From Labia minor (taxonomy: Eukaryota; Arthropoda; Insecta; Dermaptera; Spongiphoridae), in contig OY720348.1 of assembly GCA_963082975.1 (NCBI GenBank), positions 58,565,461 to 58,629,460 on the forward strand: 64,000 bases of DNA. The letters run 5' to 3'. The notes under the pieces were generated by a model. It ran no database searches. It was not told where the DNA came from and was given only the letters and a program-made list of their open reading frames with translations. Below, one piece after another: positions 33,888-45,310 of the stretch (the stretch's first letter is position 1; each line of letters begins with the position of its first letter). Made by a program: the position numbers and the translations under genes.

Positions 33888-34490
33888 AATTAGCTGGAGT
33901 GTCTCCACTCGACTATCTCGCAATTTGAATTGGATTAAATAACATAACATATTATATTTAAATTAAATTTAATTAATTATAAATTATAAATAATAAATAT
34001 TAAACCAGCGCATGTTTGGTTTTTTATTGATGGCACCACGTCACTTGCTGGCGCGTGAGATTTGCAGTGTTAAAAATTTAATTCCAGTACTTTCAGCGAT
34101 TCAATCAAGCTGAAATTCTATATATAGCAGTTTTATCCAATTTTTAATCATGTGAAAAATTATCAAACATATCTCTTTATTTTTACGGTCACTTTAGAGA
34201 AAAACAATCAAAACGTGGTAGGTGTAATGACCCTCTTCCGGTTGAGCTACATTTCTCAAAAGTTGATAGAAAACTACGAATTTTGAATAATGCCCATGTA
34301 CCAAAGTTCATGATTCTAACTCAAACCGTTTTTACGTAATCTTGTCTACAAACACACACACACACACAGAGAGACATTTTTCTCAACCTTAGTGAAAATG
34401 ATTCAGGAACCTTCAAAACGTATAAAAACATCAAAATCTCAACATAGAAAGTTTTCGTGATCGGAATACTATCTCTGGCGAGGTAATAAA
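33888..34490 (+). repeat. Family B dispersed repeat, full copy
   Basis: AGCTGGAGTGTCTCCACTCG at the left, TTTGCAGTGTTAAAAATTTA in the middle, a CACACA tract and ATCTCTGGCGAGGTAATAAA at the right. Confidence 0.8.
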
Positions 34491-34689
34491 AATTATATTT
34501 TAACTTTATTGAAAAATAAACATATCAATTGGATCGGGAAAACAGATGTCAAAAGAAATATTAGGAGTATTACTCAACAAGTTGTTAATGAAAGGTGAGG
34601 AAATATCCCAATTTCAGCGCCCGTTCTTTCTTTTTCGCTTCCCCGGAAAAAAAATAACAAATTGCCGCCACTTTAAACAAGTTTTTACA

Positions 34690-34936
34690 TGGGCATTATT
34701 CAAAATTCGTAGTTTTCTATCAACTTTTGAGAAATGTAGCTCAACCGGAAGAGGGTCATTACCTACAACAGTTCCATCAACAAAGAGCCAAACATGCGCT
34801 GGTTTAATAAATATTATTTTATTTATTAATTTTAATTTATAATTATTTAAATTAATTACATTTAATTTAAATATAATATATTATGTTATTTAATCCAATT
34901 CAAATTGCGAGATAGTCGAGTGGAGACACTCCAGCT
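34690..34936 (-). repeat. Family B dispersed repeat, inverted partner
   Basis: Minus-strand copy ending with GAGTGGAGACACTCCAGCTT; together with 33888-34490 it forms an inverted pair around a ~200 bp spacer. Confidence 0.75.
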
Positions 34937-35386
34937 TATTTGAGTTGATTTCTGTTAGGTTATTTTTTTTTTTCCTTTTCTGTAAATCCTATAGCCCAAA
35001 TAAGGGGAGGATAGAGATATACCTGGATATGTATATAATCTCTTAAATGAATAAACCAAATATTTACTTTTACTGGACTTAGACTTTTGGCCTGGAATGC
35101 ATATATTAATATGAGAAAAATAATTATAAAGTGATTTAAGATTATATTAAAATACAACATTAATTTTGTAAGATAAATACTATAACACAAAATTAACAAT
35201 CAAATAATACACAATAGTACATATTAAAAAAATATCTTATTACTTGCTAATCAAATAATCACACAAAAAACTATATCATATGATTAATAGGGAACAAAAG
35301 TAACATGTCTAAAGAAATTCGCTAAAATCACCAAAATAATTTTTTTCTCTCTATGTGAAGTTCTGCAAACTTTTCTATTATCTCTT
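34937..35386. other. AT-rich non-coding stretch
   Basis: No gene or repeat family identified. The 79-codon minus-strand ORF (34960-35199) is hydrophobic, low complexity and has no recognisable features. Confidence 0.5.
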
Positions 35387-36230
35387 TTATGTTAATTTTA
35401 GATCAGTTATTTCATGCTCAATAACCAAAATGGCCAAATCGTTAAGACGATTTTGTGTGGTAGAGGATCGTAAGAAGTTCTTATCTATATATTTAAAAGA
35501 CAGTTCTATCACATACTCCTTCTAAACGACTTATGCAATTTGGACCATTTCAATGCCATTTGATAGCCCACGGGCTAATCTATTAACAGCGAGAAATTCA
35601 TTGGAAAACAATAAATACTTTTTGAGAAAAGTGAAAAAATAATTTTATTCTTACATTTTATTATTTTGGACGTCATTTGTGACGTCGCATTCAGTACCTC
35701 GTATATCTTATAATATTTTTCAATCATTTGCGTTTCAAGTTCTTTGCGTGTGATGGCTCTTACACTGGTCCGCTAATATATAATTAATTTACTGATTAAA
35801 TTAAAATAGATTTTAAATAAGAACACAAAAAGAAATGAATGTTTTATGTAATATACTGATTGAAACAAAATGGATGAAAACCTTTTACTACTTTCAACCA
35901 AATACTATGTACCTCTCGGAGGTACAGGGAGCGGAGCCCGTTTAATTTTATAATTTAAAGAAACTCCTTTCCCCATTTGCTGCAGTTACTGGTATAGTAA
36001 GCAATATTTTAAGGTTAATAATAAGTACTAAGGTTTGGAGCAAAATTTAAAGTTGTTATTAATTTCAGTATTTCGTTTATGCTTTCTTTTTTACCCAAAA
36101 GTGCAGAAACTGCAGAAATTTCCTCCGCTAATTCTATCCCATTAATGTCAACAGAATCGCCAAAGTTTATTTTATCAAAATTCATCATACACACGTTAAA
36201 CTTAACAGTTACCAAAAAATCAAGAAATAT
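35387..36230 (-). pseudogene. hAT transposase C-terminal pseudogene, split by a Helitron
   Basis: Minus strand: NFDKINFGDSVDINGIELAE (about 36120-36180), then after a frameshift LKILLTIPVTAANGERSF (about 35960-36020), the hallmark of the hAT C-terminal dimerisation region. Coding resumes beyond a 457 bp insertion with KNFLRSSTTQNRLNDLAILV and a stop at 35387-35389. The canonical family sequence has ERSFSKLKLIKN..LR at the junction, so the insertion fell within that motif. Frameshift plus insertion make it inactive. The catalytic N-terminal half is missing. Confidence 0.85.
35484..35940 (+). mobile_element. Short Helitron-like element inserted in the hAT pseudogene
   Basis: Begins TCTATATATTTAAAAGACAG directly after an A, with CTCCTTCTAAACGACTTATG near the start, and ends around GCGGAGCCCG before a T. 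The A/T insertion without target duplication fits Helitron integration. Its last ~120 bp (TGTAATATACTGATTGAAAC onward) match the 3' part of the 40544-42953 Helitron. The usual hairpin + CTAG terminus is lacking. Confidence 0.7.
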
Positions 36231-36715
36231 ATATTTTGATAGATTTGCCGCCCGACTTTAATTGTTCAATAATATCTAATGTATTGAGATTATTATCAAA
36301 AATGAGTATATTCTTGATTTCCACCTATTTAGGAAAATTTTGCTCACCTGGGCGAATTCATATATTCATATATTCATTCAATAAACCAATTATAAAATGA
36401 TGAAATATTCACCTTTTATAAGTAGTGTATTACTATTTTTTATCTCGTAAACTAGAAGCTGGTAAAGTTTTATCAAAATCCATACGTTAAAGTGTTTAAT
36501 TACCAATATTAATAATCAATTAAATAAATAAGATTTTTATTGAATTGAACATAAAACCAGGGGCGTAGCGTGAGGAGGGGAGTTTGACAAATGTTTTTTT
36601 TTACTATTATTATTTCAGAAAATATACAATTTGCCTATTTTAATATAGGCAATAAGTAATTTTTATTCAATCGATCATCAATTTATTCAAAATATTTTAA
36701 ATTTTTTTCACAATA
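36231..36715. other. Non-coding, AT-rich
   Basis: No gene supported. Contains the motif CCAGGGGCGTAGCGTGAGG near 36558, of the type seen at ends of non-autonomous elements, without a recognisable partner. Confidence 0.4.
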
Positions 36716-37175
36716 TTTACAAACAAAAGGTTTTTCACCTGTATGAATTATTAAATGTCGATTTAAATAGCATTTTTTTAAAAATTTTTTGTTACAATAA
36801 TTACATTCAAAAGATTTTTCTCCTGTATGAATTAATAAATGTTTATTAAAAAGTGATTTCCGATTAAATTTCTTATTACAATAATTACATTCAAAAGGTT
36901 TTTCACCTGTATGAATTAATAAATGTGTATTTAAAACTGATTTATGATTAAATTTCTTTTTACAATAATTACATTCAAAAGATTTTTCTCCTGTATGATT
37001 TAATAAGTGTTTTTTTTAAATTAGATTTTTGATTAAATTTCTTTTTACAATAATTACATTCAAAAGGTTTTTCTCCTGTATGGATTAATAAATGTGTATG
37101 TAAATTAGATTTATGAATAAATTTCTTATTACAATAATTGCATGGAAAACGCCTGTCTTCAGTATGGTTTGACAC
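36690..37175 (-). pseudogene. C2H2 zinc-finger array pseudogene
   Basis: Minus strand begins [19 protein letters not shown], as in the intact gene, followed by fingers joined by [12 protein letters not shown] linkers. An extra T in a T-run (about 37012-37019) shifts the frame after the second finger. Further finger units continue to about 36690 in other frames. It is homologous to 45051-45310 and to part of the intact gene at 46468-47333. Confidence 0.85.
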
Positions 37176-37189
37176 AGTTTGGTAGTTCC

Positions 37190-37312
37190 TGGAGCCGGAG
37201 ACAGCTGATGTTAAATTGAATTTTATTAGAAAAATTTATTCTTAGTTGGAATCGAACGCCGACTTCTTGTGTAGAAAAGTGTTATGCTACACGCTCGGCT
37301 AGCTGCCTCCTT
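37190..37312 (-). repeat. tRNA-headed SINE fragment
   Basis: Minus strand GGCAGCTAGCCGAGCGTGTA (A-box region) and GTCGGCGTTCGATTCC (B-box region), then TTCAATTTAACATCAGCTG. Homologous to the longer SINE at 45600-45885. Confidence 0.75.
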
Positions 37313-37319
37313 TTAAGTT

Positions 37320-37888
37320 TTAAATATTACACACTAAACACACACACTCATCCCGAACATTTCACAAACACGCACTTCACTTTTTCACACATCCTTGATG
37401 AATGTCTAAATTTTCTTTTAATGAGATCCAATATGTCACATCTTTTTAATCTCTTGTTTGTATCATCCCTAACAAGTAATTTTTTCACGAATTAATTTGG
37501 ATGATTTTCCATGTCTTTAATATATTTTCACTTAAGATGTTGTCAAGTTTTTAATTTCTTAAGTCCCTTTGTATGAGGTTTACCTATAACTTATAAGTTA
37601 TTTACAGATGTTTTTTTACTTTTGGGTTCTCAATTACAAAACTAATCACTTTTAAATTTTTTTTTGCGCAATGTTTGGGTAGGCACGTGCCCTCCCAACC
37701 CGACGTCAATCAAAAATAATTTTAAGTCTGCTTGATTAAGCCATTTTTTTTAAACAGTATTAATTATTAAATATTTATCTAGATGTGATTTTTTAAAAAA
37801 TTTATTTTTACAATAATTAACTTCAAAATGTTTATCTCCTGTATGATTTAATAAATGTTTTTAACGTTGATTATTTCTTAAATATATA
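37320..37888 (-). repeat. 3' flank of duplicated zinc-finger locus
   Basis: Almost identical to 45890-46451 (ACACTAAACACACACACTC, GATCCAATATGTCACATC). In this copy the flank is separated from the finger array by the E2 insertion. Confidence 0.85.
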
Positions 37889-39485
37889 GTACCGGGACCC
37901 CGAGCCTCGGCTCGGTACTTAAGTTAAAAAAAATGATTCATTATTATTGGATTTGGCTGGTAATATTAATACCTGGGACACCGAGCTCTCGCTCTACCCT
38001 TTAAAAAATATTGATACACAATTCTTTAATTATTTATTACAATTATTAAATGTTACACATTTGCATCAATCTGATTAAAATTAATGAACTTGTGCTCCTC
38101 AATAATACATAAATATATAATATATAGGTACATATATTTTTTTTCTATAGTGTTTTTTTGAAAAACTGTTTAGCGCCCCAAGTGGTTATAAAACAAACTA
38201 AAGACAAAAAAACGTGCTTTGCAGCTTTTCGGAATTAAAAAAGCAAAATTGGCAGTCGTGGGACTGGCCGACAGAAGTGAAAACTTCTGCGTAAGAAATT
38301 TTAAAACAGACGAAATTCGCGCTATTTCACGAGAAAGATGAATTTCATATGCATGTATATATATATAACTTATATATTATTTTAAACATATATTTTAAAC
38401 AAATTTGTAACTTATATTTATATATATATAAATACACAACTTTGTTTAAAATATTGCAATACGAACTGTTTTATAATTCTTATCTCTAACATAAAATATA
38501 TATTTATTATGTGAAGTTCATTTCGTATAATTTTGATTATATATGTATATATGAAATGAACTTTACATAATAAATATATATTTATATGTTAGAGATAATT
38601 TATAAAACAGTTCTAATGACAATTCAAATTTCGCGCTCTGTTATAAGAAATTTGAAAGCAGATGGTTTCATGGTGTTGGTCACGATCACGCGAGTTCTAT
38701 ACTTTTTCCCCATCCCGCAAAAGTGCTCAACGCCGCTAAAGAAGTTTTCACTTCAAAAATTATTTAATATTTGGAAATATATCTGACTTATAGAAAAAAT
38801 GAATATTAATTAAAGAAAGAAATAGTTTTTAAAATATCCTGAATAATATGTAACAATTTTCAAGATAGAAATTTATTACAATATTACAATTATTAACTGT
38901 TGCATCATTGCATCAATCTGATTAAAATGAATGGAACTTCGGGTACTCAATAATAATAAATAAAATAATATTAATAAATATATTGAATAATATTTTATTG
39001 AAAAAATATTAAAACTTATAAAACTATCTAAAACTTTATTAATAAAAGAACAATGAATAAATAAATATAGAATAGTAATTTATTAAAAAGTAAACAATAG
39101 ATAAAAAGAAAAAAAAATAACAAAATCATTATTTTCATTTTTAAATAACGATTCACCCGGCGAGTTTCGAACCGACGAAATCCACTCGTTAAAACATCAG
39201 TCCAACCGCTGGACTATATGTATTTAGATAAAAAATTGTCATTTTTTTACTGTCTTAGCAGGCAGTATTAAAAATTTTGACGTTTTCCATATAATATATA
39301 ATTTTCAATTAAGAAATTAATAATGAAGCTGTATGTTTCAAGAGATATCATCAATAAAACTTAATTTTTCTTTATAAATACTATATCTAGTGTGAATTTG
39401 AAAAAAATCGTTAGAGCGGTTTTTGAGAACCATGATATATAGATAAATACATATATACAATTTTAGCTAGCATAATAAGATAAGA
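37889..39485 (-). mobile_element. Helitron-like non-autonomous element, copy E2
   Basis: 1.6 kb, nearly identical to 12198-13788. The uninterrupted paralog at 46441-46460 reads TTAAATATATATTTACAATG, so the insertion point is exact: between A and T (minus strand), with no target duplication. The element reads TCTTATC...GTAC on the minus strand with a stem-loop close to the 3' end. No protein-coding capacity. Confidence 0.8.
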
Positions 39486-40095
39486 TTTACAATGATTACA
39501 TTCAAAAGGTTTTTTCCCCTGTATGAATTAATAAATGTCTTTTTAAGTTTGATTTGTTATTAAATTTCTTTTTACAATAATTACATTCAAAAGGTTTTTC
39601 ACCTGTATGAATTAATAAATGTATATCTAAATGATTTTTTCGATTAAAATTCTTTTTACAATAATTACATTCAAAAGGTTTTTCTCCTGTATGAATTAAT
39701 ATATGTTTTTTTAAATTTGATTTCTGATTGAATTTTTGTTGACAATATTTACATTCAAAAGGCTTTTCACCTGTATGAATTAATAAATGTGTTTTTAGAA
39801 TTGATTTTTGACCAAATTTCTTTTGACAATATTTACATTCAAAAGGTTTTTCTCCTGTATGAGTTAATAAATGTTTATGTAAAATTGATTTCAGATTAAA
39901 TTTCTTTTTACAATAATTACATTCAAAAGGTTTTTCTCCTGTATGATTTAATAAATGGTTTTTTAAATTAGATCTGTGATTAAATTTCTTTTTACAATAA
40001 TTACATTCAAAAGGTTTTTCTCCTGTATGAATTAATAAATGTGTATGTAAATTAGGTTTTTGTATAAATTTCTTATTACAATAATTACATACAAT
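39486..40095 (-). pseudogene. C2H2 zinc-finger array, seven fingers in one open frame, disrupted locus
   Basis: Six 84 bp units (28 codons) in perfect register plus partial ends, with linker HTGEKPFEC and finger pattern C-x2-C-x12-H-x3-H. It shares with the intact gene the extra base in the last linker that ends the frame at GEKTF. The 5' exon and first finger are missing, the array runs into unrelated sequence at about 40095, and E2 lies downstream. It is a duplicate of 46455-47060 that has probably lost its promoter. Confidence 0.8.
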
Positions 40096-40179
40096 GTCTG
40101 TGTCAAAAGGTTTTAATTCCTATTAATTCAATCAATATTATATAATATCATCTCTTTTTGTGTTCTTATTTAAAAAATA

Positions 40180-40330
40180 GAAAAGAAAATTAATCGGAAA
40201 TCATATTTAGAAAAACATTTATTAATTCATACAGGTGGAAAACCTTATGAATGTGATTATTGTAAAAAGAAATTTAATCAAAAATCATCATTAAATAATA
40301 TGTTATATTTGTTTAAAAAATTCGAGGTTT
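40180..40330 (+). pseudogene. Single zinc-finger fragment on the plus strand
   Basis: Reads KSYLEKHLLIHTGGKPYECD then [12 protein letters not shown] and a stop after FKKFEV. The following sequence (to about 40530) matches the upstream region of the intact gene (47765-48000), so this is a rearranged junction. Confidence 0.7.
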
Positions 40331-40442
40331 AAAATAATATTTTTCATTTTAGAATAAATATATTGCTAGAAAGCTAATAGTGCTGCAAGTTAAAATTAAT
40401 ATAAATTTATTATTTTTATAAAAAAAAATATAATAAATATGA

Positions 40443-40480
40443 TTTTTACCGACCGACGATAGTAAGGGAGGTATTGTTAT
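40443..40480 (+). repeat. Family A repeat, 5' tip only
   Basis: TTACCGACCGACGATAGTAA followed by GGGAGGTATTGTTA, then unrelated sequence. The paralogous region near 47920-47940 lacks it. Confidence 0.75.
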
Positions 40481-40799
40481 ATATTGGTTTTAAACAGATT
40501 TACTAATTTATATATCAATATATAATATATAAATACGATTATATCTTATATATAAAATTCTCGTGTCACAAAACTTTGAAATCATACTCCTCCGAAACGG
40601 CTGGACCGATTCTTATGAAATTTTTTATGTATATTCAGTAGGTCTCAGGGCATGTCAGACTTCCTTTAGAAAACCGCTAATTGGTAAGGTGTGTCCAGGA
40701 AATGCTAATTAATTAAAAATAGTTTAGTTACCATACTAGCTCATAGAGGCGCTGGTGGCGATAATTTGACATCATATATATATCCTGATAGGAGCCTTC

Positions 40800-40885
40800 A
40801 AATATAAGTGGTTCGTAGGTGAACGGTCTAAGGCGTGGCGTTAACTTACGACTTTGTACTTTCGGTTCGAAACTAGCAAAGGCAC
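40800..40885 (+). repeat. tRNA-like segment within the Helitron
   Basis: GTAGGTGAACGGTCTAAGGC resembles an A box and CTTTCGGTTCGAAACTAGC a B box, about 50 bp apart. The 3' acceptor pairing is not convincing, so it is a tRNA-derived (SINE-type) promoter segment. Confidence 0.5.
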
Positions 40886-42329
40886 ATTTTTTTTTAAGAA
40901 TTATATATTTTTTTTACAAATTTATTAATCTTTATTATTTTAATATTTTATTAAATTAAATTTTATTATTAAATTTTATTATTAAATTTTATTTTATTAA
41001 ATTATAATATTAAATTTTATTTTATTAAATTAATAATTATGTCAATTAATTTTTTCTGCATAAATAAACATATATAAAAAACTATATAAAATTTGAATTT
41101 TCATTCATTCATTTAAAATGATATTAAAATATTCCTTTGAAATATAATAAATAATTAAATTAATCCCTACTAGGGCCTCGGGGGGGGGGGGGGGGAGAGA
41201 GGTAACTTTCTCTTTTTGGAAAAACCCATATTGCCATCCCCAGCTCGACTATCTATATATATAAAAAAGGTTTTTGTCTGCATATTGCTCAGAATTTAAA
41301 AATTATTATATTTCACTTTTTATTTTAAATTCTAATATTTAAATATCAATTAAATTAAATAATTTATTCTAAAAGTTGTCATTTAAATTTATTTAATAAA
41401 ATATTTAGATCATATTTAACTTAATTTTTATTTATTCTTTCTATATAATTGAATATTTCTTCTTTTCTATTTGAAAGTGAAAGCTTAAAAAAACTGAATA
41501 TATTATTTTTAAACTTTTATCAATACAAAAGTATTTTCAAAACTTCAATTAAAATGACTAAATTATATTATTTTTGTTTTTGTTTCAATTATTAATTACA
41601 AATATATTTTAAGTGCAAAAATGATTTCTTGGTTAATTAAAATATGTTTTTTAGACAAATGATATTACGAGATGTTTTAAATTTATGTCTTTTTTATATT
41701 GAGTATTTTTTTTTAAAATTAAAATTTGTTTTAAATCAAAATTATTGTATTCTATTATATTTTTTTATTAATAGGCTTCTTTTTTTAATTTTAATTTTTA
41801 ATAAATTCTCTTTTTTGATATGATATTAATAAAAAATAATATTCAATTGTATTTAAATTTAAAAATTAGAATATTTGAATTTTTTTAAATTTTAACACAT
41901 GTAATCAATCATATGGATATCGAATGGAACATTTTGAAAATCAAGTTGGTATTAAATTCAGAAAAAAATACTGATATATAGAATATAATAGACCATTCGA
42001 ATATAATTTAAAACTATTTATCTCCTTTTATTTTAAATTTAAAAAAAACGGAGTGTTAAGAAATTAAGATGCCTGGATAGGTAAATGGGGTGGAAGAGGA
42101 GGTAATTTATAATTTTCTTCTAATTCAGATTGAAATTAATGGTGATAAGAAAAAATATTTAGTAAAAAAAATCTATATACAAAATGTAGAATTTGAATAT
42201 GTAGAAAAATTGAATGTAATCACGAAGGATAATAATATTTGAGAAGAATATATTTAAAGTTGTAATCGGGAAACGCCTGTTATCATGCAGTAAAGGGGCT
42301 TATCTCATCAAAATTATTATCAAAAGGAA

Positions 42330-42740
42330 TCAAAATTAAAATATATAAACCAATTATTTTGCCTGTTTTATTATATGGGTGGGACGCAAGGTCTATGACC
42401 CTGGGAGATGAGAGTAGATCCAGAGTATTCTTTCCAGCATTTATTGGCCAAAGAAAGATGAGGTCACCGGGGAATGGCGGAGACTGCATATCGAGGAATT
42501 GCATGACCTCTATGCATCTTCAGAAATAGTTAGGGTTATAAAAGCGAAAAAGCTGCGATAGGCAGGGGACGCGGCTAGAATGGGAGAGGAAAAAGATTTT
42601 GGATTGGAAAACGTCCGCTTGGAAGACCAAGGACGTGTAGGAAGGGACTTAAGAGAGATGGGACAAGGGCTCAGGATAGGGACACTTGGAGAAATGTGGT
42701 TGCTGCGGCCTAGAACTTTCGAGTTCCTTAGAGTCACATA
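42330..42740 (+). pseudogene. Non-LTR retrotransposon ORF2 C-terminal fragment
   Basis: Plus-strand translation: IKIYKPIILPVLLYGWDARS, then FIGQRKMRSPGNGGD in frame, with HPLGRP-like and AQDRDTWRNVVAAA pieces in other frames after frameshifts. These match the region downstream of the reverse transcriptase core of RTE/CR1-type elements (K.YK..ILPVLLYG....). It is 5' truncated, frameshifted and lies inside the Helitron. Confidence 0.75.
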
Positions 42741-42953
42741 GATAGATAGATATAACTTATACAATAATAATATATATAATTAATTTAGTGATTAAATTAA
42801 AATGTATTTTAAATAAGAACACAAAAAGAAATGAATGTTTTATGTAATATACTGATTGAAACAAAATGGATGAAAACCTTTTACTCGGGGGGGTACAAGG
42901 GGCGGAGCCCCCGTCTAGGTGCGGAGAGCGCCGAAGGCGCTCGGGGCAGCTAG

Positions 42954-43500
42954 TATATATATATAAATGCATATAAATGATAATTAAGAAAAGCGAGTGA
43001 AAATTTGTTGTGAAGTGCGCGCTTGCTGCCGTAACATTCGTTTCCTAGCTTCCAAAGGTTTTTTTTAATAAAAATTTATTTTTGTAAATACAAAAATCTT
43101 TTTAGGCACTTAAAAGGATATAAAATTAACTGCGATCTTCTTGGGGACAGAGCAAATGATTCGAAAATTTTGTCATAGAGTGATTTATTTAATAACTTAA
43201 ATTCGGGTGATATTATTTATCAATTTGCAAAAGAAAATGCCAGGAAAATAAATATTTAACTTTCTTTTTTTATACTATATATCTTGTTTTTGTTCATAAA
43301 GGTTTTTTTTTAATTAAAGCATAAATTTTATGTTTTAAAGAATTATATAGATTTTCAGAATTCATAATTAATAATACTTATTTTTCTTGATTTAATTCCT
43401 TTTATGTTTTAGTTTATTCTATTGGTCTAATTATAATGAATTTACAATTTCTACTCCGGTCCCTTTTGTATAACCATCTCGCTACTACTAACCATTTTGT
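42954..43500. other. AT-rich non-coding stretch
   Basis: No gene or repeat identified, apart from the (TA)n directly after the Helitron. Confidence 0.5.
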
Positions 43501-43533
43501 GTAATTTCTAAAAAAAAAAAAACGTTTGATCAA

Positions 43534-43779
43534 ATGGAAAAAATTAACTACACAGCAGAGGAATGCTTTGGTTGTTTCCAACTGAAAAACATTGCCTCCT
43601 GGATAAAAAAAATCAAAGATAACTCATTTAGTTTTAATATACACTTCAAAAAGGTGGTTACAAACGAAGGAAATGAAAGGAAAACCAAGAAAGAAGGGGA
43701 AAACACCCCTCTTCTTAAGTCAATTATTCTACCTGTAAGGAAAATTGAATTTGCTAAGAATAATAGAAGAATTTATTAA
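43534..43779 (+). CDS. Uncharacterised 81 aa ORF with a broken paralog
   Basis: Begins MEKINYTAEECFGCFQLKNI and ends EFAKNNRRIY. It is basic, with Lys/Arg-rich middle and tail, and has no recognised domain. The 5' flank (poly(A), CGTTTGATCAA) and the body are repeated at 32675-32935, where the frame is broken. Two copies preceded by the same A-run point to a mobile or processed origin, with a fragment of a larger protein as the likeliest explanation. I cannot say it is expressed. Confidence 0.35.
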   Translation: MEKINYTAEECFGCFQLKNIASWIKKIKDNSFSFNIHFKKVVTNEGNERKTKKEGENTPLLKSIILPVRKIEFAKNNRRIY

Positions 43780-44018
43780 TTTAAATTATAAATATACATA
43801 TAAATTATAATATAAACAAAACGATATGATCAAACTAATAATCTTTTTATGAATTTAATACTATTTATTAACAGTTCAAACGATCAATTTGCTTAATTTA
43901 CTAAACAATGAAAAATAATTGTAAGTGTGCTTTATAAACCCATTGTTTTATAAACAGCATGTATTAATACATGATTATTTAGATGTGAATTTTTTATTTT
44001 TTTACATTAATTACATTC

Positions 44019-44806
44019 GGGTCATTCCTCGTCAATTCATCCAGAAAATAGTCATTTTTTCACCCAAAATCTCAGATTTTTATGAAAATTGGTAAATATG
44101 TTCTATTTATAAACATGAAAAACACCACCAAATTTTAATTTTTTATCTCACTTAGTTTTTAAGTAATGGCAGTTTAAAGATTGGCGTTTTTAAATTTCCG
44201 AGCCTCGGATAAGGCCAAATAAAACGTGTATTGGAGAAGAAAATAATTTCTCATTCACTTATTTAACCTCCTATCTTGTTGAAATTTTTATGGCATGTTC
44301 TTATAACTATGAGGAATTGTAAAAAAAATGTAACGGACCCCAAAATATTTTAAAAAAAATTATATGTTGGACATTATAAAATTTTAAAATTACAAACAAG
44401 GTTTAGCGTAAAATGTAATATCTCGACAAGGGAATGAGATAATCAAGAACTTTTTTTCCCTAAATTATCTACATGAAATGGGCTTTAATTTAATAAAATA
44501 AAAGTTTTGTGTATTTGCCTCCTTCTATTTACTAAGACCACTGCAAGTTACAACACATTAATTATGAGCAATATGAGGTTGTGCCAGTCTCAATGGCTGA
44601 ATATTGTTAATAATTAGACATTTTAATATTAAATAAAATAAAATAAAATAAAATAAAATTAAATAAAATATTTAAAAACTATGTGAGATAAAAAATTAAA
44701 ATTTGTTGGTGTTTTTCATGTTTATAAATAGAACATATTTACCAATTTTCATAAAAATCTGAGATTTTGGGTGAAACGGCCAGGATGAGTTGACGTGGAA
44801 TGACCC
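44019..44806. mobile_element. Rearranged, transposase-less derivative of the 53503-55188 DDE transposon
   Basis: Ends GGGTCATTCCTCGTCAATTC and GAGTTGACGTGGAATGACCC, flanked by ATTC on both sides (44015-44018, 44807-44810), a 4 bp target duplication. The TIR is over 150 bp. The interior corresponds to the right half of the 53503-55188 element but inverted, so the whole behaves like a foldback derivative. Flanking zinc-finger sequence is the same as at 53 kb, so this is the same insertion event in a duplicated locus. Confidence 0.88.
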
Positions 44807-44810
44807 ATTC

Positions 44811-45310
44811 AAAAGATTTTTCTCCTGTATGAGTTAATAAATGTATACTTAAATTTTATTTTTGAATAAATTTCTTTTGACAATAATTACATTCAAAAGG
44901 TTTTTCTCCTGTATGAGTTAATAAATGTTTTTCTAAAATTGATTTCAGATTAAATTTCTTTTTACAATAATTACATTGAAAAGATTTTTCTCCAGTGTGA
45001 ATTAATAAATGTTTAGCTAAATTTGATCTCTGGTTAAATTTTTTTTCACAATATTTACAAACAAAAGGTTTTTCACCTGTATGAATTATTAAATGTCGAT
45101 TTAAATAGCATTTTTTTAAAAATTTTTTGTTACAATAATTACATTCAAAAGATTTTTCTCCTGTATGAATTAATAAATGTTTATTAAAAAGTGATTTCCG
45201 ATTAAATTTCTTTTTACAATAATTACATTCAAAAGATTTTTCTCCTGTATGATTTAATAAGTGTTTTTTTAAATTAGATTTTTGATTAAATTTCTTTTTA
45301 CAATAATTTC
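44811..45310 (-). pseudogene. C2H2 zinc-finger array pseudogene
   Basis: Minus-strand finger units with HTGEK linkers and FECNYC / FVCKYC starts, spaced mostly at 84 bp. The array continues from the transposon insertion at 44806 and breaks off at about 45310. The unit at about 45051-45130 matches 36716-36790. No start codon or first exon, so it is a decayed duplicate. Confidence 0.8.

Larger units (their letters stand above)
40544..42953 (+). mobile_element. Non-autonomous Helitron, 2.4 kb
   Basis: 5' end TCTTATATATAAAATTCTCG after an A; 3' end has the hairpin GAGCGCCGAAGGCGCTC, then GGGGCAGCTAG before a T. TC...hairpin...CTAG with A/T flanks is the diagnostic Helitron structure. No Rep or helicase is encoded. 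The interior holds a tRNA-like segment (40800-40885) and a fragment of a non-LTR reverse transcriptase (42330-42740), presumably captured or inserted. Relatives of its ends are at 31005 and 35484-35940. Confidence 0.88.

Noticed and set aside
36015-36261. Overlapping 60-66 codon ORFs on both strands
   Set aside because: The minus-strand frame is a piece of the hAT pseudogene; the plus-strand one is its shadow.
42283-42972. Three minus-strand ORFs
   Set aside because: Antisense shadows of the non-LTR fragment and the Helitron 3' end, which is supported by hairpin and CTAG.
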